In this document: positions 1 to 9,997 of the stretch, one piece after another
Layout of the letters: each line of letters begins with the position of its first letter
Numbering within the stretch: the first letter of the stretch is position 1
Position numbers and translations under genes: made by a program
Assembly: GCF_003584165.1 (NCBI RefSeq)
Contig: NZ_QXFJ01000023.1
Location: 434,001-498,000 of the forward strand
From: Flagellimonas aequoris
GTDB lineage: Bacteria; Bacteroidota; Bacteroidia; Flavobacteriales; Flavobacteriaceae
Direction of reading: 5' to 3'
DNA: 64,000 nucleotides
Notes under the pieces: generated by a model
What the model was told of the DNA's origin: nothing
What the model saw: the letters and a program-made list of their open reading frames with translations, nothing else
Database searches by the model: none

Positions 1-305
1 ACGGCCAAGATCAAGGTTCGGGTCGATTGTTTTTTGATGATGTCCCACAACCAGTACCCAATGCCGAAAACGGCAAAAATCCTGAAAATGGTCAAGATCA
101 ATTTCCCCGAAGATTCCGAAATCGGTAACAAATCGCTCAATTTGGTTCCCCAAGCGGCTCCTTCGTTCTCAATGAACAAAATCTTGAACCAACCCAGCAC
201 ATCATGGGATTCCCCCAAAATAAAATGGGTCTTGATGTAGACCTTGCTCAATTGGTCCACCAAAAGGATCAATGCAATGATTAACAGGGATTTTCTTTGA
301 TTCAT
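1..305 (-). CDS. lspA: Lipoprotein signal peptidase LspA, partial (C-terminus beyond window)
   Basis: Signal peptidase II removes signal peptides from diacylated prolipoproteins in the inner membrane. The visible N-terminal 101 residues begin MNQRKSLL, continue into a hydrophobic helix with the family motif VDQLSKVYIKT (first catalytic-region Asp context), and then FIENEGAAWG, the conserved Asn/Gly block of the family. A second membrane helix follows near residues 70-90. The last third, with the second catalytic Asp, lies outside the window. The gene follows the DksA-like and ileS genes on the same strand, an order I recall as common in Bacteroidota. A secreted protein gene and a terminator intervene here, so it may have its own promoter. 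Confidence 0.9.
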   Translation of the reverse strand, partial: MNQRKSLLIIALILLVDQLSKVYIKTHFILGESHDVLGWFKILFIENEGAAWGTKLSDLLPISESSGKLILTIFRIFAVFGIGYWLWDIIKKQSTRTLILA

Positions 306-338
306 CTTTTTAATAAAGCGGTTGCAAAAATATGGATA

Positions 339-959
339 TTATTTTGTTTTCCTAAGATGGATATTGCCCTCAACGGTCTTTAACACAAATTGGTCATTCC
401 CAAAGGGAATGGTTTCCTGCTCCACCTGCCCATAAGAACTTTCGGCCAATATGTCCCCACTGGGGGCAGTAAGCCAGATATCGCCTTTCTGGGTAACCAC
501 TTCCACGGTTTCGGTCACATTTTCCAAGGTGCACCTACCATCCGATAGGGTAACATTGAGATTTTCATAGTTACCCGAAACCCTCACATCGCAATTGGTA
601 CCGTAAACGGCAACACTTTTATATTCGGGCACACTGATCTCCAATGCTATGGAAACCACTTTATGGGCGCTCAACTTATCATTAGGGTTGATGAACAGGG
701 GCTGAAACCCGGCACTGATCAGTGCCGTTGTACCTGTTTCCTCAATGGCAATCAATAAATCCTTGGCATATTCCCCCTCTATACTGGCAGATACCTTGAC
801 CTCATCGGTCTTGGCTGTTTTTAGATCGATATGGTAGCAATACTCTGAATCTATCTGTATGAAGTCGATCTTAGGGTCTATAAAAGCCTTCTTCACCAGT
901 TTCTGTCCATTCATGGACAACATGGCAAACAAGAACAATATGGCAACGGATCGTTTCAT
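339..959 (-). CDS. Secreted DUF4097-like beta-helix protein, function unknown
   Basis: A 206-residue exported protein. The start at MKRSVAILFLF is chosen because it opens a clear signal peptide (cleavage near NGQ) and because the longer upstream reading frame runs through a terminator hairpin. The mature part is rich in short beta-strands with spaced Gly and Asn (for example VYGTNCDVRVSGNYENL), as in DUF4097/GIN-type adhesin-like repeats, which form stacked beta-structures. No catalytic motif is visible. It sits between the DksA-like gene and lspA. A role in the envelope is inferred only from the signal peptide. Confidence 0.75.
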   Translation of the reverse strand: MKRSVAILFLFAMLSMNGQKLVKKAFIDPKIDFIQIDSEYCYHIDLKTAKTDEVKVSASIEGEYAKDLLIAIEETGTTALISAGFQPLFINPNDKLSAHKVVSIALEISVPEYKSVAVYGTNCDVRVSGNYENLNVTLSDGRCTLENVTETVEVVTQKGDIWLTAPSGDILAESSYGQVEQETIPFGNDQFVLKTVEGNIHLRKTK

Positions 960-963
960 AAAC

Positions 964-986
964 AAAAAACGCCCTAAGGCGTTTTT
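964..986 (-). terminator. Rho-independent terminator after the DksA-like gene
   Basis: A perfect 9-bp stem, AAAAACGCC/GGCGTTTTT, with a 4-5 nt loop. Transcribed leftwards it ends in a run of T. It lies 3' of the DksA-like gene and 5' of the secreted protein gene, so it separates ileS/dksA-like transcription from the two genes downstream. Confidence 0.8.
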
Positions 987-987
987 A

Positions 988-1371
988 TTATTTCTGCATG
1001 TTCTTCGCCTCAATGCTCAACGTGGCATGTGGAACCAATTTCAATCGCTCCTTATTGATGAGCTTACCGGTAACACGGCAAATGCCATACGTTTTGTTTT
1101 CGATCCGCATCAATGCATTTTTAAGGTCCCTGATGAATTTCTCCTGACGGATGGCCAATTGGGTATTGGCTTCCTTGCTCATGGTCTCGGAACCTTCCTC
1201 AAAAGCCTTGAACGTCGGGGAGGTATCGTCCGTTCCATTATTACCATCGTTCATGTAGGAGCTCTTCAAAAGTTCCAAATGACTTTTTGCCTTCTCCATT
1301 TTTTCCTCGATCAAGGTCCTGAATTCCTCCAACTCTTTGTCTGAGTATCTTACTTTTAGTTCTTCTGCCAT
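988..1371 (-). CDS. TraR/DksA family protein with degenerate zinc finger
   Basis: A 127-residue protein of the DksA/TraR family, which binds the RNA polymerase secondary channel and alters promoter response, often together with ppGpp. Residues 1-75 are a Glu/Lys-rich coiled-coil hairpin. The C-terminal block reads YGICRVTGKLINKERL then LVPHAT, matching the position of the C4 zinc finger (YGICxxCG...RL...P.A..C), but only one of the four Cys remains. This loss is frequent in Bacteroidota members as I know them. The start is ATG, three bases downstream of the ileS stop, so it is cotranscribed with ileS. Confidence 0.85.
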   Translation of the reverse strand: MAEELKVRYSDKELEEFRTLIEEKMEKAKSHLELLKSSYMNDGNNGTDDTSPTFKAFEEGSETMSKEANTQLAIRQEKFIRDLKNALMRIENKTYGICRVTGKLINKERLKLVPHATLSIEAKNMQK

Positions 1372-1374
1372 GGT

Positions 1375-4300
1375 CTAATGCTTTTGAATAAACAATTTTG
1401 TATTCACTTCATCAAAGGCGACTGCTACACCTTCTTCCAATTTTTCCTCGAAATTGAGCTCTGCGGTCAAAGTTTCGGTCTTAATGTATTCCTCATTGCT
1501 CGAAATGGCACTTTCCACAAAGCCGTCCTTCAATATTTTGATGTCAATCTTATCGGTCACCTCGAATCCTGATTCCTTCCGTAGGTTTTGGATCCTGTTC
1601 ACCAATTCCCTTGCAATCCCCTCTTTTCTAAGGGTTTCATCAATGGTTACATCCAACGCCACCGTAAGCGGGCCAGAGCTCGCTACCAACCACCCTTCAA
1701 TGTCCTGGGAACTGATTTCTACATCGGTTAACTGTAAATTAACGCTTTTATTTTCCAATTGGAGTGTTAATTCTCCGTTACGTTCCATTTTTTGGATATC
1801 ATCCTGGCCCATTTGCGACACTTGGGCAGCAATGGCTTTCATATCCTTACCAAATTTCGGGCCCAAGACCTTAAAATTGGGTTTTATCTGTTTTACCAAG
1901 ATTCCCGATGCATCGTCCAACAATTGGATTTCCTTCACATTCACCTCGGATTTGATCAAATTGGACACCGCTTCGATATCCGATTTTTGTTCCGCATCCA
2001 ATACAGGGATCATGATCTTTTGCAACGGTTGGCGTACCTTGATTTTTTCCTTCTGACGGATGGAAAGCACCAAAGATGATATTTTTTGGGCCAACTGCAT
2101 CTTACGTTCCAATTTTTTATTCACCATGGCTGGTTCATAAACGGGAAACACTGCCAGGTGGACACTTTCAAAACCTTCCTTGCCGGTCACCGCATCCAGA
2201 TCCTTATACAGTCGATCCATAAAGAAAGGGGCCACTGGTGCCGAAAGTTTGGCGACCGTAACCAAACAGGTGTACAACGTTTGATAGGCTGAGATCTTAT
2301 CCAATTGATAATCTCCCTTCCAGAAACGCCTTCTGCTTAAACGTACATACCAATTGCTCAGGTTCTCCTGAACAAAATCAGAGATCATGCGCGAAGCCTT
2401 TGTTGCTTCGTAATCCGCATAGGCCTCGTCCACATTCTTGATCAAGGTGTGAAGTTCGGACAAAATCCATTGGTCTATTTCGGGTCTGTCCTTCAAAGCA
2501 ATATCGGCTTCAGCATAGCTGAATTCATCAATATTGGCATACAGGGCCATAAAGGAATACGTGTTGTAAAGGGTTCCGAAGAACTTTCGCTTTACCTCAA
2601 CCACTCCATCAATATCAAATTTAAGGTTGTCCCAAGGGTTGGCATTGGAGATCATGTACCAACGGGTGGCATCCGGGCCATGTTCTGGCAAAACCACAAA
2701 CGGATCTACGGCATTGCCCAATCTTTTGGACATTTTCTTCCCTTCCTTGTCAAGAACCAAACCGTTGGAGACCACATTTCGGTAGGCAATGCTATCGAAC
2801 ACCATAGTAGCAATGGCGTGCAGGGTATAGAACCATCCGCGGGTCTGGTCCACTCCTTCGGCAATAAAATTGGCCGGGAAAGCAATACCATCGTCGATCA
2901 ATTCTTTGTTCTCAAAAGGGTAGTGCCATTGTGCATAGGGCATAGAGCCACTGTCGAACCAAACATCGATGAGGTCCGATTCCCTTTTCATGGGCTGACC
3001 ACTTGGCGAAACCAAGGTGATGCCATCCACAATGTTTTTGTGTAGGTCGATCTTGTCGTAATTGTCCTCACTCATATCGCCCACCACAAAATCTGCGAAC
3101 ACATCCTTGTCCAAAACTCCAGCTTCAACAGCCTTGGCCATTTCAGCCTTCAATTCTTCCACGGAGCCAATGATCATTTCTTCCTTGCCATCCTCCGTTC
3201 TCCAGATAGGCAATGGAATACCCCAATATCTGGAGCGGGAAAGGTTCCAGTCGTTGGCATTGGCCAACCAGTTTCCAAAACGACCCTCACCCGTTGCCTT
3301 TGGCTTCCAATTGATGGTCTGGTTGAGTTCGAACATCCTATCCTTTACATCGGTTACTTTGATGAACCATGAGTTAAGAGGATAGTACAAAATGGGTTTA
3401 TCGGTTCGCCAGCAGTTAGGATAACTGTGGACATATTTTTCCACCTTGAATGCCTTGTTCTCTTCCTTTAGTTTGATGGCAATCTCAACATCCACTGATT
3501 TTTCAGGGGCCTCACCATCTTCATAATATTCGTTCTTAACGTACTTGCCGGCATACTCCCGTAACTCTGGACGGAACTTCCCTTGAAGATCCACCAACGG
3601 AACCGGATTGCCGTTCTCATCCAAAACCAACATCGGTGGCACTTCAGGCTCGGCCTGTTTGGCGGCCAAGGCATCGTCCGCACCAAAGGTGGGTGCCGTG
3701 TGTACAATACCAGTACCATCTTCAGTGGTCACGAAATCCCCGGCAATGACCCTAAAAGCATTTTCAGGATTTTGATACGGTTGCACGTAATCTATCAATT
3801 GTTCGTATCGGATTCCGACCAAATCCTTGCCCAAAAAGCTGTCTCCTACCCAATATGGGATTTTTTTATCCCCTTCTTTGAAGTCGGCAAGTTCTGCCTC
3901 TGTTTCAACAGCAGAAAACTTACCACTGAACTGTTTGCCCACCAAAGGTTTGGCCAACACAACGCTGATGGGCTCGAAGGTATATTGGTTATAGGTCTTT
4001 ACCAGAACGTATTCGATTTTGGGCCCAACCGTCAATGCTGTGTTGGAGGGAAGGGTCCAAGGAGTGGTCGTCCACGCCAAGAAATAGATATCGCCTTCCA
4101 CATGCTTCAAGAAATCAGGGAGTGAATCCTTTTTAGCCTTGAACTGTGCAGTTACCGTGGTATCCGTTACATCTTGGTAGGTGCCGGGTTGGTTAAGCTC
4201 GTGCGAGCTCAATCCAGTACCTGCTTTTGGCGAATACGGCTGGATCGTATATCCCTTGTATAAAAGTCCCTTGTCGTAAATCTGTTTCAGCAACCACCAT

Positions 4301-4776
4301 ACCGACTCCATGTACTTGGGTTTGTAGGTGATGTAGGGGTCGTCCATATCTACCCAATACCCAATTTTCTCTGTCATGTCGTTCCAGACATCGGTATAGC
4401 GCATGACCGCTTTTTTACAAGCGGCATTGTATTCTTCAACAGAAATTTTCTTGCCGATATCCTCCTTGGTGATGCCGAGTTCTTTCTCCACACCAATTTC
4501 GATAGGAAGTCCGTGGGTGTCCCAACCGGCCTTTCTTTTTACCTGAAAACCTTTCATGGTCTTGTACCTTGGGAAGATATCTTTTATGGTACGGGCCATG
4601 ACGTGGTGGATCCCGGGCATACCATTTGCGGAGGGGGGGCCTTCATAAAACACATAACTTTCCTTGCCCTCCCTAGTGGAAACACTTTTTTCAAAAATCT
4701 GTTTGTCCTTCCAAAAGTCCAGAACTTCTTCCGATACTTTAGGCAAATCCAATCCTTTATATTCCGCAAACTTCAT
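1375..4776 (-). CDS. ileS: Isoleucyl-tRNA synthetase
   Basis: Class I aminoacyl-tRNA synthetase charging tRNA-Ile. The HIGH-type motif appears as GMPGIHHVMAR near residue 55, preceded by YEGPPSANG. The KMSKS motif appears as KKMSKRLGN near residue 680. An editing (CP1) domain lies between them, with TTTPWTLPSN and GTGIVHTAP. The C-terminal part contains the anticodon-binding helices and a long tail. At 1133 residues it is the long, eukaryote-like IleS type usual in Bacteroidota rather than the ~940-residue E. coli type. First gene of the ileS/dksA-like operon. Confidence 0.97.
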   Translation of the reverse strand: MKFAEYKGLDLPKVSEEVLDFWKDKQIFEKSVSTREGKESYVFYEGPPSANGMPGIHHVMARTIKDIFPRYKTMKGFQVKRKAGWDTHGLPIEIGVEKELGITKEDIGKKISVEEYNAACKKAVMRYTDVWNDMTEKIGYWVDMDDPYITYKPKYMESVWWLLKQIYDKGLLYKGYTIQPYSPKAGTGLSSHELNQPGTYQDVTDTTVTAQFKAKKDSLPDFLKHVEGDIYFLAWTTTPWTLPSNTALTVGPKIEYVLVKTYNQYTFEPISVVLAKPLVGKQFSGKFSAVETEAELADFKEGDKKIPYWVGDSFLGKDLVGIRYEQLIDYVQPYQNPENAFRVIAGDFVTTEDGTGIVHTAPTFGADDALAAKQAEPEVPPMLVLDENGNPVPLVDLQGKFRPELREYAGKYVKNEYYEDGEAPEKSVDVEIAIKLKEENKAFKVEKYVHSYPNCWRTDKPILYYPLNSWFIKVTDVKDRMFELNQTINWKPKATGEGRFGNWLANANDWNLSRSRYWGIPLPIWRTEDGKEEMIIGSVEELKAEMAKAVEAGVLDKDVFADFVVGDMSEDNYDKIDLHKNIVDGITLVSPSGQPMKRESDLIDVWFDSGSMPYAQWHYPFENKELIDDGIAFPANFIAEGVDQTRGWFYTLHAIATMVFDSIAYRNVVSNGLVLDKEGKKMSKRLGNAVDPFVVLPEHGPDATRWYMISNANPWDNLKFDIDGVVEVKRKFFGTLYNTYSFMALYANIDEFSYAEADIALKDRPEIDQWILSELHTLIKNVDEAYADYEATKASRMISDFVQENLSNWYVRLSRRRFWKGDYQLDKISAYQTLYTCLVTVAKLSAPVAPFFMDRLYKDLDAVTGKEGFESVHLAVFPVYEPAMVNKKLERKMQLAQKISSLVLSIRQKEKIKVRQPLQKIMIPVLDAEQKSDIEAVSNLIKSEVNVKEIQLLDDASGILVKQIKPNFKVLGPKFGKDMKAIAAQVSQMGQDDIQKMERNGELTLQLENKSVNLQLTDVEISSQDIEGWLVASSGPLTVALDVTIDETLRKEGIARELVNRIQNLRKESGFEVTDKIDIKILKDGFVESAISSNEEYIKTETLTAELNFEEKLEEGVAVAFDEVNTKLFIQKH

Positions 4777-4954
4777 AACCTGCTACTTCTTCTCGAATTC
4801 AAGTTTGCAAAATTATAAATTTAGATGGAATTATGGGCTACGCAATTGCCTAAGAATCCACATAACAGCCTTAACCTAAATATGATACCCTTTCCGGGGT
4901 GAAATAGGCCAAAATTCTGTACCTTCATCCACCTAAACACTAAACCATTTTGTA

Positions 4955-5242
4955 ATGAAAAGAGTAGTAATCGGGGTTTTGGTCCTTGCCATGTCCCTTT
5001 CGGTATTGGCCTCTTGCAAGGAAGCCTCGGATAAAGCTAAAGAAGCCTCCGAAGAAGCCAATGAAGCCCTGGAAAAAACGGGCAAAGACCTAAAGGAAGC
5101 CGCCAATGATGCAGCCGACGCGCTGAAAGAAGCTGGCGAGGATGCGAAGGAACTAGGGGAACAAGCCATTGACAGTCTTAAAAAGGCAGGCAAAGAGGTA
5201 AAGGAAGAAGCCAAAAAGGCGATAGATAGCATCAAAATCTAA
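4955..5242 (+). CDS. Small Lys/Glu/Ala-rich helical lipoprotein
   Basis: A 95-residue lipoprotein. The signal peptide MKRVVIGVLVLAM ends in a lipobox, VLASC, with the lipidated Cys at residue 20. The rest is a nearly uninterrupted amphipathic helix built on Ala-Lys-Glu heptads such as KAKEASEEANEALEK, without Pro and with almost no aromatic residues. It resembles LEA-like or YtxH-like helical stress proteins, but I cannot assign a family with certainty. It stands alone between divergent ileS and the convergent TonB receptor, and ends at a bidirectional terminator. Confidence 0.75.
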   Translation: MKRVVIGVLVLAMSLSVLASCKEASDKAKEASEEANEALEKTGKDLKEAANDAADALKEAGEDAKELGEQAIDSLKKAGKEVKEEAKKAIDSIKI

Positions 5243-5264
5243 ACCCTAAAACAGGATAAAAAAT

Positions 5265-5292
5265 AAAGGCTCGGAAAATTCCGAGCCTTTAT
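5265..5292. terminator. Bidirectional rho-independent terminator
   Basis: A 12-bp perfect stem, AAAGGCTCGGAA/TTCCGAGCCTTT, with a two-base loop. It has an A-run on the left and a T-run on the right, so it works for both strands. It sits between the stops of the small lipoprotein gene (+) and the TonB receptor gene (-), and serves both. Confidence 0.9.
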
Positions 5293-5295
5293 TTT

Positions 5296-7716
5296 TTAGA
5301 ATACGTATCCTACTCCCAAAATTAAGTTGGTGCCCGGGGCCACAATACCCGAGGAATACATCCGGTACCGCTGGTTGGTAATGTTTTCCAAGCCCACACT
5401 TGCCTTTAGGGCATTCGTGATCTGGTATTGCGACCTAAAGTTCAAGGTATACCACGATGGGGAATACGGATTGCCATTGGCATCACTGGCATAAATATAA
5501 TCTTTGCTCTGTTCGGAAAGTGCCAAATCTTTATTGCTTACTTCACCATTGAAATTCAGGAAGACATCCGCTTTCAGTTTTTGATTCTGCCAAACCACAT
5601 GGGCATCACCAAAAAGTGGGGGGGCATGTCTGGCCGGACTATCGGTTCCGTCATCGTCTTCTTCAGTTCCTTCGGTAATGGTGAGATTGGAAGTTAATGA
5701 CAAGTTCTCGGTAAAGTAGGCATCCAGTCCAAATTCAAAACCATACACATAGGCCCTGGCTGCATTTTGGATGGCCTGGACATTGCTCAGCTCTCCATTG
5801 TATTCAATTTCTGTTTCACCGTTAAAGGAAAAATCCCTTCGTACCAAGGCATCCACCAAATAGGTGTAATAAGCCGCTCCCTTAAGTACCAAAACATCAT
5901 TGAAATTTTTCCTCAAACCCAACTCGCCATTGTAGGCGTATTCAGGTTCAAGATCTGGATTAGGGACTACTACTGAGCCGGGTTCGGAATCGAATATTTT
6001 GCCAATATCATCAATATTGGGAGCCCTAAAGCCAGTGGAGCCATTCAACGTCACCTGAAAATCGGACCACGGAAACCAACTGAATCCCAAACTTCCTGTT
6101 AACGCTCCGGTCACAATATCTGCTTCATCAAAGGGAAAGGGGTAAAAGGTCTTTTCAAACTCCGCATCTACCCAAACCTGACTATATCGGATTCCTGACA
6201 ACAAGCTAAAATTGGGTTTTATCTGATATTCGCTGTTTACATACCCCGCCAAGGTCTGCCATGTGGCCCCATCAGGATAACGGGAGGCGGTGCGCTCCAC
6301 TTCATCGGTCTCAATATCTTTTACGCTTCCTGATGAATGTACTTTGTTGAACACATATTCGGCTCCGTAGTACAAACGGAAGTTGCCCATTTTCTTGTTT
6401 TCAAAATCGAGGTTGACGGAAACCGCATCAACCTTTTCTTTGGTAGAATACAATTCCACATCCTGAAATCCCCTGTCGTGTCTGCTTTCTTCAAAAAATT
6501 GGTAGGCCGTGGTAAGTTTTACCCCATCATAGAACTTGTTCTTGCCTTTTTGTGTGATCTGAAAATTACCCATGAACCATTTCTGTGGACCATAGTACCA
6601 TTCGGCGGAACGAAGTCCAAGACCATCACGGGATGGACGGATCAACCTATCATACCTAGAGTAATCCGAGGTTTCGGAATAGTAGAGACCTAAATCGTAT
6701 TTCCAGATACTGTTGGGTTTATACGCAAATTTTTGAAGGAAATTGAGTTGGTCATATCCCGTGGTAACCTGTTTTCTTGGGTCATCATTGCTGACAAGCA
6801 CATCGGTCCCATTCTCGGTGATGACATAATTGTTTCTCAAATACGAATCCGGACCGTGTTCCCCCATTTTCAGATCATCAAAATTGTTGTAGGTGAAGCT
6901 GGTATAAGAAGCCCATTTCTTTTGCCCAAAATTAAAATCGACATGGGCCGTGTTCTCATTGTTTGCTGTGGAAAACCTGTAATCGGCATTCCCATTGAAG
7001 GTGAGACTATCGGTGTAAGAAAAATGGGGTTGTTTCGTATAAAAACTCATCACCCCACCAATAGCATCACTACCATAGATAACAGAACCAGGGCCGAAGG
7101 TAATTTCGGTCTTTTTGACGGTGAAAGGATCAATGGAAATCACGTTTTGAAGGTTCCCTCCCCTAAAAATGGCATTGTTCATCCGAACACCATCCACCGA
7201 AAGGAGCAAACGATTGGTAGAAAATCCCCGAATCATGGGACTTCCTCCTCCTAATTGACTTTTTTGCACGAACACTTTTCCGCTGTTCTGCAAAAGATCG
7301 GCAGAGGTCTGTGGTGCAGTAAAAGCGATGCTGCGGTCATCTAGGGTTTCGACTTTTTGAGGAATCTGCTTTTTTTGCTGCTCCCATTTGGAAACGGACA
7401 TGATTACCTCTTGTAGTTGTTCCGTTTTTTGGTGAAGATACACCCGGTTACCCCGTTTACCCAACTGGGACTTTGTGGTGATAAACGTTTCATAACTGAT
7501 GTGCCTGAAAGTGATTTTTTCATCATCCGAAAAAACGTCCAGATTAATTTTCCCATTGGCATCTGAAACCGTGGTCTTGGACTGGTCCTTGTTGAAAACC
7601 GCAATATTGTCAATAGGAATTCCGGTATCTGCGTCCAAAACAGTCACTTCTTGGGCAAAAATGGCAACAGAAAAAAAGAAAAGGATTAAGGTTGAGGTTG
7701 GTTTTAGGTTGTACAT
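5296..7716 (-). CDS. TonB-dependent outer-membrane receptor, haem/haemoglobin type
   Basis: A TonB-dependent beta-barrel receptor of 806 residues. The start at MYNLKPTS is preferred: it lies one base after the recO stop and opens the signal peptide (cleavage near IFAQ). Domains in order: a carboxypeptidase-regulatory-like beta-sandwich (about 25-100), the plug domain with MIRGFSTNRLLLSVDGVRMN (about 150-170), and a 22-strand-type barrel ending in the aromatic GVGYVF. The plug and the paired blocks FRAP (near 562) and NPDL (near 586) are those of the haem/haemoglobin receptor family (HmuR/HemR type). The His that lies between FRAP and NPNL in studied haem receptors is not seen. Substrate is therefore uncertain. 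Cotranscribed with recO. Confidence 0.85.
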   Translation of the reverse strand: MYNLKPTSTLILFFFSVAIFAQEVTVLDADTGIPIDNIAVFNKDQSKTTVSDANGKINLDVFSDDEKITFRHISYETFITTKSQLGKRGNRVYLHQKTEQLQEVIMSVSKWEQQKKQIPQKVETLDDRSIAFTAPQTSADLLQNSGKVFVQKSQLGGGSPMIRGFSTNRLLLSVDGVRMNNAIFRGGNLQNVISIDPFTVKKTEITFGPGSVIYGSDAIGGVMSFYTKQPHFSYTDSLTFNGNADYRFSTANNENTAHVDFNFGQKKWASYTSFTYNNFDDLKMGEHGPDSYLRNNYVITENGTDVLVSNDDPRKQVTTGYDQLNFLQKFAYKPNSIWKYDLGLYYSETSDYSRYDRLIRPSRDGLGLRSAEWYYGPQKWFMGNFQITQKGKNKFYDGVKLTTAYQFFEESRHDRGFQDVELYSTKEKVDAVSVNLDFENKKMGNFRLYYGAEYVFNKVHSSGSVKDIETDEVERTASRYPDGATWQTLAGYVNSEYQIKPNFSLLSGIRYSQVWVDAEFEKTFYPFPFDEADIVTGALTGSLGFSWFPWSDFQVTLNGSTGFRAPNIDDIGKIFDSEPGSVVVPNPDLEPEYAYNGELGLRKNFNDVLVLKGAAYYTYLVDALVRRDFSFNGETEIEYNGELSNVQAIQNAARAYVYGFEFGLDAYFTENLSLTSNLTITEGTEEDDDGTDSPARHAPPLFGDAHVVWQNQKLKADVFLNFNGEVSNKDLALSEQSKDYIYASDANGNPYSPSWYTLNFRSQYQITNALKASVGLENITNQRYRMYSSGIVAPGTNLILGVGYVF

Positions 7717-7717
7717 T

Positions 7718-8437
7718 TTAATTAAACACTGCATTTAGTATGGCGAGGGACTTCGGTTCCCTGAATCCGTGCACATGCAATCGGTAGTACAGTATTACCA
7801 TTTTTAAGAGTTCCCGCCTGTTAGACTTAGTTAGTTTTATCGCATTTAATGCATCAAAATTCATGCCTAAAAATTTCTTAAAATCTAACAATATTTCACT
7901 ATGAATCAGCGGATTAAGTGATGGTGATGGGCAAAATTCCCCTTCCTGAAGATCAAAAAAAGACAAATCTCGGAGGGATGTGTCCGGATAAAACCCCAAA
8001 TACTTGCTCAGGTTGAGCAAAAACAGGATATGGAAATCGGGTGGCAAGATATGCGCGTCCAACCATTGCAAGCTATATTCCAAATAATTGAACAGACTTT
8101 GGTCCTGCTCTTGTTCATGTATGCTGTTCCCCAGCATTTCGGCCAAAAAGAGTACCACACTGTTCTTCACGATATCGGTATGAAGGGTTTTGTAGGGAAC
8201 GGCCACCTTTACCTCACGTATACTTTCCAAAGTGCCCTTATTCTTGTGGTAGGCTTCTATTTCCAATTGCATCAATGGAAGGAAGTAGGCGGATTTCAAT
8301 TTTCCTTTTTTTGACGCCAAGACCCCTTTCAACAAGTAGGACTTTAACCCATCCGATTCAGTATAGGCACGGACGATCAAACTAGTGTCCCCATATTTTA
8401 GGGAAGATAGAACAATGGCCTTAGTTGTTACTTGCAT
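7718..8437 (-). CDS. recO: DNA repair protein RecO
   Basis: A 239-residue RecO, which helps load RecA on SSB-coated single-stranded DNA (RecF pathway) and anneals DNA. The N-terminal OB-fold starts MQVTTKAIVLSSLKYGDTS, the classical RecO opening, followed by VRAYTESDG and the helical C-terminal domain with LNLSKYLGFYPD. The four-Cys zinc site of other RecO proteins is absent, as I expect for Bacteroidota. The gene is the first of a two-gene unit with the TonB receptor downstream. Confidence 0.93.
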   Translation of the reverse strand: MQVTTKAIVLSSLKYGDTSLIVRAYTESDGLKSYLLKGVLASKKGKLKSAYFLPLMQLEIEAYHKNKGTLESIREVKVAVPYKTLHTDIVKNSVVLFLAEMLGNSIHEQEQDQSLFNYLEYSLQWLDAHILPPDFHILFLLNLSKYLGFYPDTSLRDLSFFDLQEGEFCPSPSLNPLIHSEILLDFKKFLGMNFDALNAIKLTKSNRRELLKMVILYYRLHVHGFREPKSLAILNAVFN

Positions 8438-8450
8438 GGGCTAAAAAAGA

Positions 8451-8497
8451 AGCAGTTACCGGAAGTGTAAAAATAAACACAACTTCCGGCAACTGCT
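8451..8497 (-). terminator. Terminator of the glutamate dehydrogenase gene
   Basis: A 16-bp inverted repeat (8451-8466 and 8482-8497) with a single mismatch and a 15-base AT-rich loop. In the leftward direction it is followed by TTCTTTTTT. It lies directly after gdhA and before recO. Confidence 0.88.
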
Positions 8498-8524
8498 AAC
8501 CAAAACCATTCTAGACGGTCTAAA

Positions 8525-9916
<1,392 letters not shown>

Positions 9917-9939
9917 TTAGTGAATTATGAATTTGACGG

Positions 9940-9947
9940 CAAAATTA
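9940..9947 (-). promoter_or_regulatory. Possible gdhA promoter -7 element
   Basis: On the minus strand this reads TAATTTTG, matching the Bacteroidota -7 consensus TAnnTTTG, 72 bases upstream of the gdhA ATG in an AT-rich gap. I do not see a convincing -33 TTG at the right distance. Confidence 0.35.
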
Positions 9948-9997
9948 TATTATTTCCATAATTTGAATATTTATTTTTTATAAATTTTTCAAAAAGT

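Noticed and set aside
859..1344. Plus-strand frame of 161 codons over the DksA-like gene
   Set aside because: It crosses the terminator and lies antisense to a gene with clear family motifs.
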